A stretch of DNA of 64,000 nt from Nematostella vectensis (Eukaryota; Cnidaria; Anthozoa; Actiniaria; Edwardsiidae). The notes beneath the pieces were generated by a model, which made no database searches, was not told the DNA's origin, and saw only the letters and a list, made by a program, of their open reading frames with translations. The stretch covers positions 15,270,139 through 15,334,138 of the forward strand of contig NC_064039.1 in the NCBI RefSeq assembly GCF_932526225.1, read 5' to 3'. A program made the position numbers and the translations under genes. Shown piece after piece: positions 32,795-46,130 of the stretch. How positions within the stretch are numbered: position 1 is the first letter of the stretch; each line of letters starts with the position of its first letter.

Positions 32795-35700
32795 CTAATT
32801 TTTATGTTTCCGTCTAATTGTTACTGTAAAATAGAAAAAAATATTGATGAGAACACAGTCCTCATGGCATTGACCCAATTGTGTTTGAGAATGACGTATC
32901 TTCCTATAAGGCCAGAGAGATAGCCAAGTGATTATAATAACATGTGAATCAAAATCTGAAAAATGTTCGTGGTACACCGCAAGCACCACTGTCCTTGTCT
33001 TGCACGACGTTAAAATTAAATATCCTCGTCTATCTGCAATACCGCGGACACTCTGCTGAGGCACTTTGCTCGATGGACTTTCTGTTTGTTCCCTAAAATC
33101 TTTACTTTCACTTTCCTTCTTATCTAGATGTTCAGCATACAAGATGTCGCATCGGTACACAGTTGTACGGAACTCATCATTCTCCATTAAGTATACAACG
33201 TACGTGTTACCAGTGTCTAGTTGTCGCACTACCTTAAAGAGAGACACGCTCTATAAGTCCTGTATCTTGTTCCGACTTTGGACTCTATTCCTTAGAAAAA
33301 CTTTAGCACCAACAGGAATACTAGAATCCTCCGCCTTTGTGTCGCTCCTTGCCTGCCTACGTTTTGCCTCATTCTCGGTCCTCTCAGCGGCGAGTTTAAA
33401 AACAACCTCCTATAGTTTCTGGAGCTCAGCTACCCACTCTTCGATACATTCAGCTCTTTCGACCATGTCGACAGAGAGAACTGGCTCGCTTCTGCTGGGG
33501 GAGGGGGGGGGGGGGGGGCAAGCGTGCGAGCGAGACGCTCATGCATAGTTCTATTAAATCTTTCGCACTGGCCGTTTTTCTACAGGGTGATATGGTGACG
33601 TCCGGCCTTTGGTGGTATCGTACAAGCTGCATAGCTCCCTGATGACTGGCCTCTCGACGTTAAGTCCTTGGATCGCTATGTACTTTCTTTGGGACGCCGT
33701 ACCTCACAAACCATTCTTTCACAAATGCACGTGCAACAGTAGGCGCCTTTTGATCATTGGTTGGGATTGCCTAGGTAACTTACATCCTACACATCCGTTA
33801 GTACTAGGACATTCTTAAAACCAAAACTACTGCGTTCCAATACTATATAGTCAATTTCAATAACTTTCAAGGGTCTACTCGCCGTTAGGGATCCCCTATC
33901 GGGGTGCAACCCTCGCAATTGCGGCAGTACTCAGAGACGTCGCTTACCATTCCGATCATCGCTCCCTAACAAGCGCTGTAGTTTTCTCGGCTGACAGTGC
34001 TGAGGACGTCTGACTTTAGTGAGTGTGGTATAAGGAGCTGCTTTACTTTCTTGACTGGAAGCTGGACTACGCGGTACAGGACTCCATCTGTTTCGATCAT
34101 TGGGTGCCAACCTCTCAGGATCTTACGAACTGGCTTGGCTTCTCTCAAATTGCGGAGTGTAGGAGGGTGCTTTTGATCCAAGTAGTACCTGAACCTGCCA
34201 ATCGCCTCGATTAACCTTCGCATAGTCGCCATATCTTCCTTCCAAACTGTTCCCTGCTAGCAGACGCCTCTTTTCTCTGTATTTCGCTGGGCTGGCGTTC
34301 GCGAGGAAAAGAGATCTTTGCCATGGTCGAAACTGTTTTCGTTGCGCATGCGTGAGCGTTTCTAAGCGACCGCATGACGTGCCAAAACCCGTACCATCGC
34401 GCGAAAGCTGTCAATATGCTTTGCATGGGTTTTGTCGCAAATTATGAATCAAACTCCGGTTGGTTCTTCTCTTCGAAAAAAGAAAACAACTGTTTGTCAA
34501 AAGAGAGAAAATTCTGGATAAAGATAAGGCTGGCTTCTTTTATAATTCGTCGCGTGATATTTTTACTGAGGAAGCCGTTTCGAATGCGGGCTTATTATCC
34601 CGCAGGGGATATACGCTTCACGCATGCGCTAGTCATTGTGGGCTCAAATAGTGGCCAGTAAACAATGAACGGCGCATGCGCTCTGGATCGTGGACGGCGG
34701 TTTGATCAATCAAAGTTTCGAACCATGGCAAAGTTCCTCGCGAACGCCAGCCCAGCTAAATACAGAGAAAAGAGGCCTCTGCTAGCAGGGAATCCAAACT
34801 GATGGTATGGTGGATATTCAATCAAGTGCAACTCCTTCCGACCTAGTTCGAGTCTTCTTCAGTAACGCATTTGCCGGTGCCATCCTATGAAAACACGCAG
34901 GGGTCCTGGTATTCTGGTGCTTTCACCTCCCAGCAATTCGAGGCTAGCGACGGACTCCTCTAGCCGAGCAGTCATCGGCTTGGCCCCATGTGCAGTCTTC
35001 CTGCTCAGGGCATCCGTATTTTGATTGGCTCAACCCGAGTTGAACTGAGTTGAGCCAAGTTGAACTGGACACCTCATCTTTTTGGCGCCCAGCTTTGCGG
35101 TCGTTTGCAGATAGTTCAACGGGTTGTTGTCAGTATATACCGTAAACTTTGCGCCAATCAGAAAATCCCCGTACTTCTGCGTCACAGCCAATGCAAAGCT
35201 AACAACTCCAGCTACAATCTCGAATAATAAGTCATATCACGTTCACTGGGCTTGAGCCCTCGACTAGCGTAGCTTAAAACTACAACTCCGCCCTCCTGCT
35301 TTTGGGACAACACCGCCCCAAGTCCCTGAAAACTAGCGTCGGTCTCCAACGTAAACTCTGCAGTGAAGCCCGGGTATCCTAAGATGGGTGCGCTAGTTAG
35401 AAGTTGCTTGAGTTTCTGAAACGATTCTTCATAATGTTGATCCCAGCGGCTTGCGATGCTGCTGGAACCGTCAAGCATAATTACCTTCCCCCTCTTCATC
35501 TTCTTGGAGTCGTCTTGTCCTCTGAGTAGAGGTTGTAGAGGTGCGGCTACTTAAGCATACTTAGGCGCAAACCGGCTATAGTACGAGGACAAGCCTGGGA
35601 AACCACGTAGCTCACGTAGATTATCTGGTCTTGACTATTCTGCAACCGCCTGCACCTTCTCTTGGTCCGCTGGTGATCATGTGACCAATATCGTGAGCCT

Positions 35701-36930
35701 TCGCACTGAAAAGCTGGCACTTTAAGATTCAGATTCGACAGACGTGACAGCACAACATGAAGTCAGGACAAGGTTTCTTCAAAGGTATTCCCCGAAATAA
35801 GAATGTCATCAAGGTAGATCGACAATGATTGTTAATTAATGTCGCAAAATGCCTTATCCATGAGTCTCAATAACGTAGCCGGGGCGTTACAGAGTCCAAA
35901 AGGCATCCTCGTGTACCCGTATAACAATCCAGTACCGGTCCTAAAGGCTGTCTTCTCGATGTCGGCTTCTTCAAAAGGGATTAGATGGAAACCATGGGCG
36001 AGGTCAAGACTACAAAAATTCTCCGCTCCCTTCAGGACATACGCTAGTTTAAATCTGACGCTTTCTCCTGCTGGGGTGATTACGGTGACCTTCTATGCTT
36101 TACTTGGTGGGTTCATTAGGTTTAGCACTCTATCCCCTGAATCAAAAAAGGTCAGCTATGGGTGCTCAGCATTCAGGCTTCTCAGCTAAGTCCGAACATT
36201 CTCCTCTTTGATAGCCTCCGCGAGCCGGTTCTTTAATTGTACCTTCCTCCCTTCCTTAAAAGGACTGGTCGAGTGCAACGATCCGGTCAAATATCTGGAC
36301 AATTTTAAGCGAACAAGCGACTAAATCTTCCCCCTCTTGCTGTCAATAAGAGAAGAATTTCTGTTGTTATTGCGGTAGGTTATCGCCGTCCCCCAAACAA
36401 ACAATCAGAAGTACTGAATAGATATCCTCAGGGTCGCGCCTGTTAGCCTCCCCCCTCCCGAGGATCTCCCGTCTCGCCTCTCCAGCCAAGTGCTCAGTCA
36501 AAAAGAGGGCCCCCTGCTTCTTAGACAACTCCTTGCTCTCACAGCTTTACCGAGCATCCTCCACCCACTCCTCTAGAGTTGGATCACCGGTTTTAGTAGA
36601 CCTCTCCAGCTTTCTTGACAGGGTACATATAAAACTTGATTTTCCCACCCTGCTGACTTTCACTTTCGCTCTTAGGCTTCTCCTCTTTAATCAATTTTTT
36701 CATCTTTTTCTCTAGAGTTGTCGCAGCCTTCGCAGTCATTTCACTCTTTTGAGCGAGAACATTCTTCAAACCTTCCGGCTCGCTCCTCGATGCACTGACT
36801 TCCTCTTTAATCATTGTGTTTACTAGCAGTCAGGTGACATACCCCTTCGCATTAACAAAACATACTCACGCATCCTATAGCCACTGTCACAGAGAGGGGT
36901 CTTGGACAAAGCCTGCAACCCTGCTCGCAG
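32795..36930 (-). mobile_element. Decayed Ty3/Gypsy retrotransposon
   Basis: Minus-strand pieces lie in Gypsy order from right to left: a charged Gag-like segment (36814-36593, contains LEKKMKKLIKEEKPK); RT around 36100-35790 with FCSLDLAHGFHL, RMPFGLCNAP and YLDD; RNase H (35499-35212, LETDASFQGLGAVLSQK); integrase N-terminal region (34232-33966, contains KSDVLSTVSRENY); and a C-terminal pol segment (33247-32795). Many stops and shifts separate them. A 543-bp transposon (34250-34792) is nested between the RNase H and integrase regions. Beyond 36930 the sequence tgtgaagttcagg with an adjacent TGGCGCTGCG on the minus strand may mark the 5' LTR end and primer site, but no matching 3' LTR was found. 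Confidence 0.75.
34250..34792. mobile_element. Inverted-repeat transposon copy A, 9-bp target duplication
   Basis: 543 bp with inverted ends TTCCCTGCTAGCAGACGC... and ...GCCTCTGCTAGCAGGGAA. Perfect 9-bp duplications tccaaactg flank it (34241-34249 and 34793-34801). It is inserted in the decayed Gypsy element, so it is younger than that insertion. Shorter relative of 47701-48451, with an internal deletion after the coding start. Nine-base duplications with long inverted ends suggest a Mutator-like (MULE) family; P-type is an alternative. Confidence 0.85.
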
Positions 36931-39900
36931 CGCCATATGTGAAGTTCAGGAAAAAAATCATGTGGAAAACTAAACTCCTCCCGTTGTGTACCTGTTCGTC
37001 TTGCTCGTCCTGTTTTTGTTATTTCTGAAATTATTGTTACTATTATTGTAACTATTATTTAAGCTGAACCCGCCTAGATTAGCCTGTTCTATTAGCGGGT
37101 GAGCACATAAAAGAAACAAGGTATTTATGTACAATAAAATTGAAGTTGAAGTTGAAAAAAAAATGAAACTACATAAAGCGTTACTATAAAATACATATGA
37201 ATACTGATATTGAGCTCCATAATATTCCGGTCTATAATGGGAAAAAGACTTGGAGACTTTATGTTCCATGAGCAGACAAGAACATTACGTTTCATGTAAA
37301 AATTAACACAGACCAGCGCGGCCAGGCAGGCAGACTATTCACTATTAAAATACAATAGACCGAAAAACAGTGTAACAAAGGTAATCTAATCTCCCCCTGA
37401 CGTGAACGACGGTATACACAAGGCTGTTCCTGCCCCAGGGTGCTATGTCAAACTCTATGTATATAACTAAAAACAAGTATGCCATTGTGACGAAAAAGGT
37501 AACTAAAGGCCTACTTGATAGATGAAGTCAACCTAAAATGTACTTATGTGAGTCAACAATAAAGCGACAAAGCTGAATGAACCTTGCACTTGGCACACGA
37601 AGCCACGTGAATGAGAAATAAACAAGGACAAGAGACCAAAAATAACCGAGAAGAAAACAATATTGATACACGTAGAGGGGGGGGGGGGGCAGAAAGAAAC
37701 GCAACGCCATTTCGATAGACTTATAAGTTTATCATTTTATTAGCTTCAACATTAAAACTTTATTTTGTCATTATTTTATCATATTTAGAAACTTTTAAGT
37801 TTATTAAAATTAAGATATAAATGACGACTTGTTTATTGTATTTATTTAGAGTTAAAAATTGGTTTGATATACTTACATGAAGAATTTAACTCGGGTCTAA
37901 AATTCACCTCGGTTGCTCGATGCTTTGTCAATCGGCAGCGCCCGCAATATTCTGAAAAATGTGCCCAAGGTAGCCCAAGATACCCTAGATTCAAAGCGGT
38001 TCGTGATGCCCTGTTTTATTGTAATCAAAGTTGAAAGGCAAACATTACACTTTTGGAAATCTGAACTTTCATATGGCTTTTCCATCGCTATTAACTCGTA
38101 AAAAATACTAAAACGATCGTAAACTCGGTATTAAATCTTCGAGCGAACCAACCAAGGTTTCGAGCGTAACAACTTCACCTACCAGCGAACTGGCTTTCGG
38201 GCGAGCCGGGTTTGAAAGATATGATATCAACGATTAGTCTTACCTCAAATTGCCCCGATAGTAATATCTGAAAAACAAGACAACACTAGAGATTGTCTAG
38301 GTTAGTCAGCATAGGGGAGGGGGGGGGGGGGGGGGGGCGCCAAATAGTGAATTAAGATTCTGTTAATACTTGTAGGTTATTTTCCTTTTGATGATTTTGT
38401 AAATATTTTGTGATGAGAGGGTCACTGTTTTGGCAGATTATTTTATATACTAAATGCCAAAGCTGACCTATGAAGACATCATTCTTAAAAACGGCACTGT
38501 GAAAAAAGTGCTCTCCTATTAACAAAGTTGACTGGTAAAAAAATTCGGTACATTGAATGTGTCCGCTTAATAGAGGTACGATTTACAAAGTTCGACTGAT
38601 AAAGAAAATCGAGCCTTTGAAAACAGTCCCCCTTATCTAGAGTTTCCGCAGATTCTTTATACAAACTAGCTTGATTTTTTAGGCTATTCTTCTTCTAACA
38701 GAGAAAAGGATCGGGATGAACGCATATACAAACATGTGTTTTTATATGTCACCTTTAATATGTAAATGTAGAGGCATTTTATGCCAATGAAAGAGAGCAA
38801 ATTAACACACCCCTCCCCACAAGATATCCGAGGCAAAAAAAATCTTTACCACACCCCTCCCCAAAAGATATCCAAGGCAAAAAAAAAAAAAAACTTACAA
38901 AGTCAAACAAGCAATAAACTTGAAAAACAGTAACAAAATATAAAAAGAGAGCATTTAAATCGAAAAAGAGCCTGTGACGACCGTGTGGGAAACCAATTAT
39001 GTTCTATAAGCGATTTAAAAGCACACTAAGTAAGTTATTTAAAAGCACACTAGCATACACACACTGGCAATAGACTGTGCTAGCGTCCCGTCTTGGCCCG
39101 ACTGGAACAATGTGCGAATGCTGATGTGCTTTTAAAGTTCACTTGTTCTAAAAGGGTTAGACCCTCGGCCTTCCGCCTGTATTCAAAATGGCGGCCTGCA
39201 AAATCGTAGTAAACACCAATTCCTGCAAGTTTACGTGGAAAGTGTCGACATACACAATTGTAAGACGACAAAAAAAAAAAAGATTTTTGAAGCGGGCTTC
39301 CAAACATAGTATGTAATGTCCTAAGAAGGAAGATTGACCGTGCGAACTAGAAAAACAAATGTTTATAAGATTGATTGATATGAATGTCATGGTAACAACA
39401 AGCAGATCGAATTTTTTTAGGAAAATCCATCATTTTTGGATCCCATCCCCCTCTATTTGGAAAGGTTCGTTCTAGCGATCCTCGGTGGACCGTTCGCTGA
39501 TAGAAGACTCCAAACGCCAGATCATAATGCATCCCGGCTGGCCTCTATCTGCAGCAGCAGAGGTTAGTAAGAAAGTACACCATCAAACTACTGTTTGTTA
39601 GTGTTATAATGCAGAATATGGGAGTGTGTTAATAATAACAATCTTAATATTTTTTACTTTTATTTAACGGCCCAGCTTTAACTGAAATCAGCCTCAACTA
39701 AAAAATAAAATGTCCGTGTAACTAAATGGTAATGACTTTTATTTGAGATTGTTTTCTGCTCTGCTGTGTCGCTGTACATGATAGTGGTTGTGAGACATGA
39801 CGTTGGTAGGGTCTGTCATTGCTAGCTCCACACCTGGCTCGCCTTGAATGACTCCAGTCGGTTTCTGCATTCTGTTTAACCTGATGACTGTTCACTAGTA

Positions 39901-40656
39901 AACTCTTAATGTCCAATTTCTATCCAAACACTTCAAAAGTTGGTGGTGCCCAGACATTCTCCTAAAAATAGACTTGTGAAAATTCGAGTGTGGTGTAGCT
40001 TTATCATCGCATAACGCAAGAGATTACCATGGTAGCCAATGTCACTATCAGTGGTTTTATAAAGAAATCTAAGGGAAAATTTATAAGTTAGCAAAAACAT
40101 ATTTTATTCTGAAAAATAAAACTATACAGCTTATAATATGATGTTTTAGTGTTTCTTTATTTCCCTTTTGCCTAGACAAAGGCTAACCTAGAAACGAAGG
40201 TACTGTCAAATAAAGGCTACATATGATATGCGTCCAGCGCAAGACACGCCGAGCACACACTGCTCTGAACGCGGAATCCCTCAACCGCTCAAACGTTAGA
40301 AATACCGCCTATTCTGAATCACAAAGCAATGAGAGCTTTTTGCGACCATTATTCTAGGAATTAAGACAATTATAGGACTATTACAGGAGGTGATGAATCG
40401 TGAAAATATTCGAGATAGTTACTGGGATTGACTGGAGACTGACTGAGAGGTCGGTAAGCCTGTGCCATGACTAATGCAGTATGACGAAGATAGACCAGAC
40501 CAACCGCGGTGTGATTGACGGCTTATTTACCATATTGACACTAGAAGGCGTCAATAGCAAGGCGTTGTTTGGGTCCATACCCCCAGGTCGTGCCAGACGT
40601 ACACATTATTTCTACACGAACGTGTTACAGAGTCGAGCCTGTATTCGCGCTTCACT
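36931..40656. other. Intergenic; possible LTR remnant and homopolymer tracts
   Basis: The first 500 bp may be the 5' LTR of the minus-strand Gypsy remnant. Poly-G runs occur near 37678-37689 and 38320-38337. A short tandem duplication (acacccctccccacaagata...) lies at about 38806-38890. No gene recognised. Confidence 0.35.
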
Positions 40657-43600
40657 ATGAGTAGCCACCATTTTAAGTACGCAGAGCACGAGAACTTCTG
40701 TAGTGCCATCAAGAATGGATTTCTGCCGACTGTACAGGAACACTTACGAAAACCGGTATGTAAACACCTTTCAATTGAATTGTCATGGCCGGTCCATCCG
40801 TACACGACAGCCAACTAACAAGGCTTGCTTTTCTGTTTTTTCGAATAAGATTCAACGAGAATACTGCTGTTTCACAAAATGTGCATATTATTGCGCCATA
40901 CTCGAAAGATTTATCAACATAACTCTTTTAGTTTATTTTAAAACGCTGGCAGATACTTTTTGTAGGTGACAAACACGATAGATCAAGACAATTAGATCAA
41001 CGGGGATTCTTTTGCACGGTGTTATGATTCTGGTGAGCTCCTGTCTGACCCCGTTATGGAAAACAAAGTGCTTCTATTTAATTTGTAGTTACTGAGTTAA
41101 AGAAATTGTACATTTATTATTGAATAAATTATTGCTGTGATAGCACGCTTTATTTCGCAGGGCTCTGAGGTGAATATGGTTATAGACGCCGGCCGAAACG
41201 CTCTTCACCTAGCTGCAGAGGCCGGCCGGGAAAATATCCTGAGATATCTTTTGCAGCATGGGGCAAATCCACTGGTACGTCACGGCTATCAACTTAATTA
41301 TGATTTCCATAGAACTCAATGGCTACACTGAATAGTAAGTGAAATATTTAAACATTGTAGTATCTAAAAACTTAAATATATTAACCGCTAGACTTGTTAA
41401 GTGGGGCTTCTTTTAAAAAAATAAGTAAAAGGACTCGGATCTTTATTAAATACAATACAACTACACTCTGTTATTGAAATACAGAAATGGTCATTTTACT
41501 TTCGCTACAGACACACGGAGTATATCTTTCCTTTGTATGTATTACATTTCAAGACAACGATCTCGACTTATTCCGGTTGTCATGACTACAGTTCTCAGCT
41601 CTGTCCATTAACTAGGCTTAATTCGACCCTTAGCAAGCCATTTCGACTACTCTTTACTTCAAGCACGGCACATGCGATAACTCTTGCTACATTTTCTCGC
41701 TCTTGGCTTTGTTAAGTGATGCGTATTTAGAAACATGTAGCAATGCTTATCTCGACTCAGCGAGGCGGTGTGTATGCTAATTACCACGTGGACAAAATAA
41801 CACGCGATGAAGTTAATTTCGCTCCGGGGGCTTAAGAATTACATTGTCGGCAATAGCACTTATTAGCGCTGAATATCAAGGCTTATTAATCTATGTTCGA
41901 AGCGTTAAAAGTATCGTCCTAAATTATAAATATAGCACATGTATGGCGGTGATGTATATGTCAACAGATTAATAAAATCCAACCTTACAAAGAAGGGCTG
42001 TACCATGCATCGATACCAATAAATAACGAAACAGATAACTTCAGGGGGGAAGCCAATCACCCTTCGATACAACGTCTTCATGGCAAAGGCAGGGAAGTCG
42101 CGATACCACTCATATATGACCACGGAATACAGAATAGATCTAAATTGTTGTTTTTTGTTGGGAGAAAAACACCAAGATAACTCCTAAAGAGATAGGACTT
42201 TTGTTCCAATACGGATTGGTTTTGTTTAGTTTTTAAATTAATGTTTACATGAGTTAATTGCCTATAGCAAGCCAATTCGGTAATGAGGGGACAAAGGTGG
42301 TACGTGCGTCGGATGACAACACATGAAACAGGAAATAATGGATACAAAAAAAATAAAAATGTAAATATATAGGATTATAAATAAAAAGGATAACGATGAT
42401 GGGAAATCATCGACGCACACGGCAAGGACGCTCATAGCAGGGTTAGCTTGCAGGGTTAACAGCCTGAGGCACGCAGCGCAAGGAGAAAGGAATTAACATG
42501 TGATGGAGGATATTTCAGTTGGTGGAGTTTGCGTATTGCGCTCCTAGTAGCGTAACGGAAGTGTTTGCTTGGAGAAATCCGCCGGGAAACAGATCTTCAC
42601 TTACAGATTGTTAATTCTATATAACACAGACATGTCTTGGACTATTCTACGATGCTCTAGCGATTTTCCAAACTTCCCCCTACGCTATTGTCTACTGACC
42701 CACAAGACCCCCTAAAGACCCCCACCCTAACACGTCTTTTGAAAGATTAAGCACCTTGTTTAAGGAATTTAAGGGTACTTCAATATTTTTTTACATATGT
42801 TATACAAATATCTGATATTTAAGAAAGGAAAAGACGTCTATGTTCCTAGAGCCTAAATGAAAAAATAAGGCAAAGCTCAGATGAACACCATGCTGCAATA
42901 AGTTGAAAATATCCTATAACATAATTGAGTTCATGGATGTATAGAGTCTCAAAACCTAATAATTCAGTTTAAAATTGATTTCGTTAGGGAGAATTTGCTT
43001 ATTATTACGGTGTTTTATCCGCAGGTTGAAGACGACACAGGTGTCTCACCTCTTCTGATCGCAATCTGGCACGGCGACGTCACGTGCGTCAAGGTCCTTC
43101 TGGAATTTGTAAGTGTGACGTTCCTGATATCTTATTATTGTCTCGACCTAATCAATGCTGTGCTGATAATCTCATATCAGGACGTGACATCGAACTAATT
43201 TGTCAACAAATTTGCTTCATCGTGGCGATTGTCCTTTTATTTCCTAATAAGGAAATAAAAATCGCTAAAAAAAATCAAACTTGAAAAATCAAATTATAAT
43301 CCCCTCGTAATGTGAGATTGTACATTATTGGAAGAGCAGCGCCCAGTTGCGAAAATTAGTCTCCAAGTGACGAACTCAATCGTCTGCTTATACACCTATT
43401 TCAAATAATGTTGTTCTCGTAGAATCCATGCGTCGGAGCCCGCCGTGCTTCACGAGTCTTGAATAAAAAGGCAAATAAGCGTAAAAAAAGTAAATTTGGT
43501 CATCAAGAGGTCATTCGAAGTCGAACATTCGCACGGATTTCAGAAACCATATTTCAGCCCATTTATACGCTACCCATGAAGCACTGCGGGCTACGACGCA

Positions 43601-44993
43601 CGGTTTTCGAGTGTATCGTTATTTGAAATAGGTGTATAAGGGAAGTGTTTTTTCTAATTCTAGCCTTATTAGGAAGAGCGAGAATATGGATGTCATTAAT
43701 TATTGTGAAGATATATCTTAACGAAAAAGAATTTGGCCATATTCATTAGGCGGGATAGATAAAAATAATTATATAGAAATATGTTATTATAAGTAACGTA
43801 ATGGGGCGCTTATTCAAAGCATCCATTTTTCTGATATAATTTAAGGGGGAAATTGCCAGCTTTTATAATATAATTTTCATATAATTTGCGCTCATATGGA
43901 TATAGGTGAATAAAGTGAAGGTGGATAATTACTAGACCCGTTACTTATCCAAAATGTATAGAATAAATGTATGGTTTGGCAAAATTATGTAACACATCCC
44001 CTAAGAACTCAGCGACTAAGCTACAAAGAACAGTGCCACGCCTTCTGCTTCAGCGTAATCTTTTTAACAAAAACCTTATCGGCTATTTAACACTGATAAA
44101 CTTAATAAGCTAGCGTTTTACTTTGAGGTGGATCCAGATCTATCCGCTTATGCTTACAGGGAGCCGACCCGACAGGCAAGTCACCTGATGACGAAACGTA
44201 CGTAGAGTGCGCCAAGGAGAACCCCGAGATTCAGGCCCTCATAAAGAAGGCTATCAAGGAATGGGTAAGACATGTTGCGCCTTTCGCATTCTCTTCCCTT
44301 GCATTCTCACATTAAATATCCTTTTCCAGGCGCGTACACCCTTCCCCCCCCCCCCCCCCCCCCCCCTTAGCGGCCAAAAATGGTTCATTTCTTATTTAGG
44401 AATCTTCAAATAATATGTTTTTCCATATGATTCCTATGACTACGCAACCCCCCACCCCCCCCCCCCACCCCTCCCTCAAACAATCCTGGGAACGCATCTG
44501 TTTTCTTCCCTTGCATTCTCACGTCAAGCATCGTAATCATCCTTATCCTTGAATTCTTCTGCAAAATTTCCTTTCCGTTAAAAGTTTCAAGTCTTCATTC
44601 AGACACAACAGCTGAGTCCTTATTCTAAACCTTTCTGCATGGCACTCTAACTTTCCCCTCTCGTTGTAGAAGCGCATAGTTACTCGTCCAACTGTGTTTG
44701 GGCAGAAGAAGGTTAGTCTTGCAACAGGCGATACAAGCTGTCTTAAAACTTGCTTTACGCGAAACCTAGCAGGAATGTCACCTATCATCATCACATATCA
44801 AACCAAGACGCAACCGACACTCTTTCTCTTTGCCTATGTCGTTTTTGGTGTAAAGTTTAGCAAGTGCGGTCCGAACACCCTTAAACGCCACCTTAAATAA
44901 ACCCCAAAAATAATCAAATCACTGTGATACAGGTGTAGAACGCTTCCTTCATGCTCAACGGTTCTTTTTGTCTTTATTTGTATTCTGCAGTGA
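40657..44993 (+). CDS. MTPN: Myotrophin-like ankyrin-repeat protein
   Basis: Five exons, all joined in phase 0: 40657-40755, 41161-41274, 43025-43108, 44160-44264, and a stop codon at the start of exon 5 (44991-44993). The product is 134 residues against about 118 for vertebrate myotrophin. An N-terminal helix (NFCSAIKNGFLPTVQEHL) is followed by ankyrin repeats with GRNALHLAAEAGRENILRYL and GVSPLLIAIWHGDVTCVKVL, then GADPTGKSPDDETYVECA. This layout, with a VKVLLE..GAD..GKSPD segment, is what I recall for myotrophin (V-1), which binds the actin capping protein CP and inhibits barbed-end capping in the cytoplasm. No lesion is seen. An AATAAA lies 114 bp after the stop. The first ATG with good continuity was taken as start. 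Confidence 0.85.
43387..43640. mobile_element. Long-hairpin MITE in myotrophin intron 3
   Basis: Ends cttatacacctatttcaaat and atttgaaataggtgtataag are exact inverted repeats extending 22 bp, and most of the 254-bp interior also pairs (for example gcgtcggagcccgc against gcgggctacgacgc). No coding frame. Confidence 0.75.
44340..44466. repeat. Poly-C tracts in myotrophin intron 4
   Basis: Two C runs (about 44345-44366 and 44458-44466). Such runs are often mis-sized in assemblies. Confidence 0.7.
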
Positions 44994-45106
44994 GTCCCAT
45001 ATGAAGCGCGTGTACAGATGTAGGGAGAGTTGGCGATCTCTAGATGACTTGGGCAGATCTTGATGTACCTTATGTCTTTATGTTATTTCTAGACATTCTC
45101 GATTTC

Positions 45107-45112
45107 AATAAA
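45107..45112 (+). other. Poly(A) signal of the myotrophin-like gene
   Basis: AATAAA 114 bp after the stop codon on the same strand. Confidence 0.65.
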
Positions 45113-45371
45113 GTATACCAAATAATTAAACGAAAAGTCTTGTTTGCGTTTTTTTGTATGTTCTGCACTGAAACTTCTGTTGATAATAAGCAATAAATCC
45201 AGTTTCGAATTCAACTATGCCCGCTAGAAGACAAACTAAGGTCGCATGTGTATCACCCATAAATATAATAACAACCATGAATGTAATAATACGTCGTCCA
45301 TAAATGTAATAAACAATCAACAATAAATAGTAACACGTCGCCCATAAATGTTATAACTTGTAATTTAGACT

Positions 45372-46130
45372 CATAGAAACATCATTAGACAACCAAACTT
45401 CCCAGATGTCATGTAGGTGTTAAGGGGAGTGCTATGCATGACGTCACCGATGACGTCACTGAAACAGCAATACTCATATCTAATCATAGAAACATCATTA
45501 GGCGGTCTAACTTGGCAGATGCCATGTAGGTGTCAAGGGGGATGCAACGATATGGCGTCTTGGCATGAGGCCATCGATGACAGCACTAAAAACGGCAATA
45601 CTCATATCTTATCATAGAAACATCATTGGGCGGTCTAACTTGGCAGATGCCATGTAGGTGTCAAGGGGGGTGCAACGATATGGCGTCTTGGCATGAGGCC
45701 ATCGATGACATCACTAATAACGGCAATACTCATACCTTATCATAGAAACATCATTGGGCGGTCTAACATGGCAGATGCCATGTAGGTGTCAAGGGGGGTG
45801 CAACGATATGGCGTCTTGGAATAAGGCCATCGATGACATCACTAAAAACGGCAATACTCATACCTTATCATAGAAACATCATTGGGCGGTCTAACATGGC
45901 AGATGCCATGTAGGTGTCAAGGAGGGTGCAACGATATGGCGTCTTGGCATAAGGCCATCGATGACATCACTAATAACGGCAATACTCATAACTTATCATA
46001 GAAACATCATTGGGCGGTCTAACATGGCAGATGCCATGTAGGTGTCAAGGAGGGTGCAACGATATGGCGTCTTGGCATAAGGCCATCGCTGACGTCTCTT
46101 AAAACGGCAATGCTCATATCTCATCATAGA
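45372..46130. repeat. Tandem repeat, 128-bp unit, about 6 copies
   Basis: catagaaacatcatt recurs at 45372, 45485, 45613, 45741, 45869, 45997 and, diverged, 46125, giving a constant 128-bp period after a shorter first unit. Each unit contains gcagatgccatgtaggtgtc and gcaacgatatggcgtcttgg. Starts 260 bp after the myotrophin poly(A) signal. Confidence 0.95.

Noticed and set aside
36941-37430. 5' LTR of the minus-strand Gypsy remnant as a definite feature
   Set aside because: Only the inner end and a possible primer site are suggestive; no matching second LTR was found near 32100-32790.
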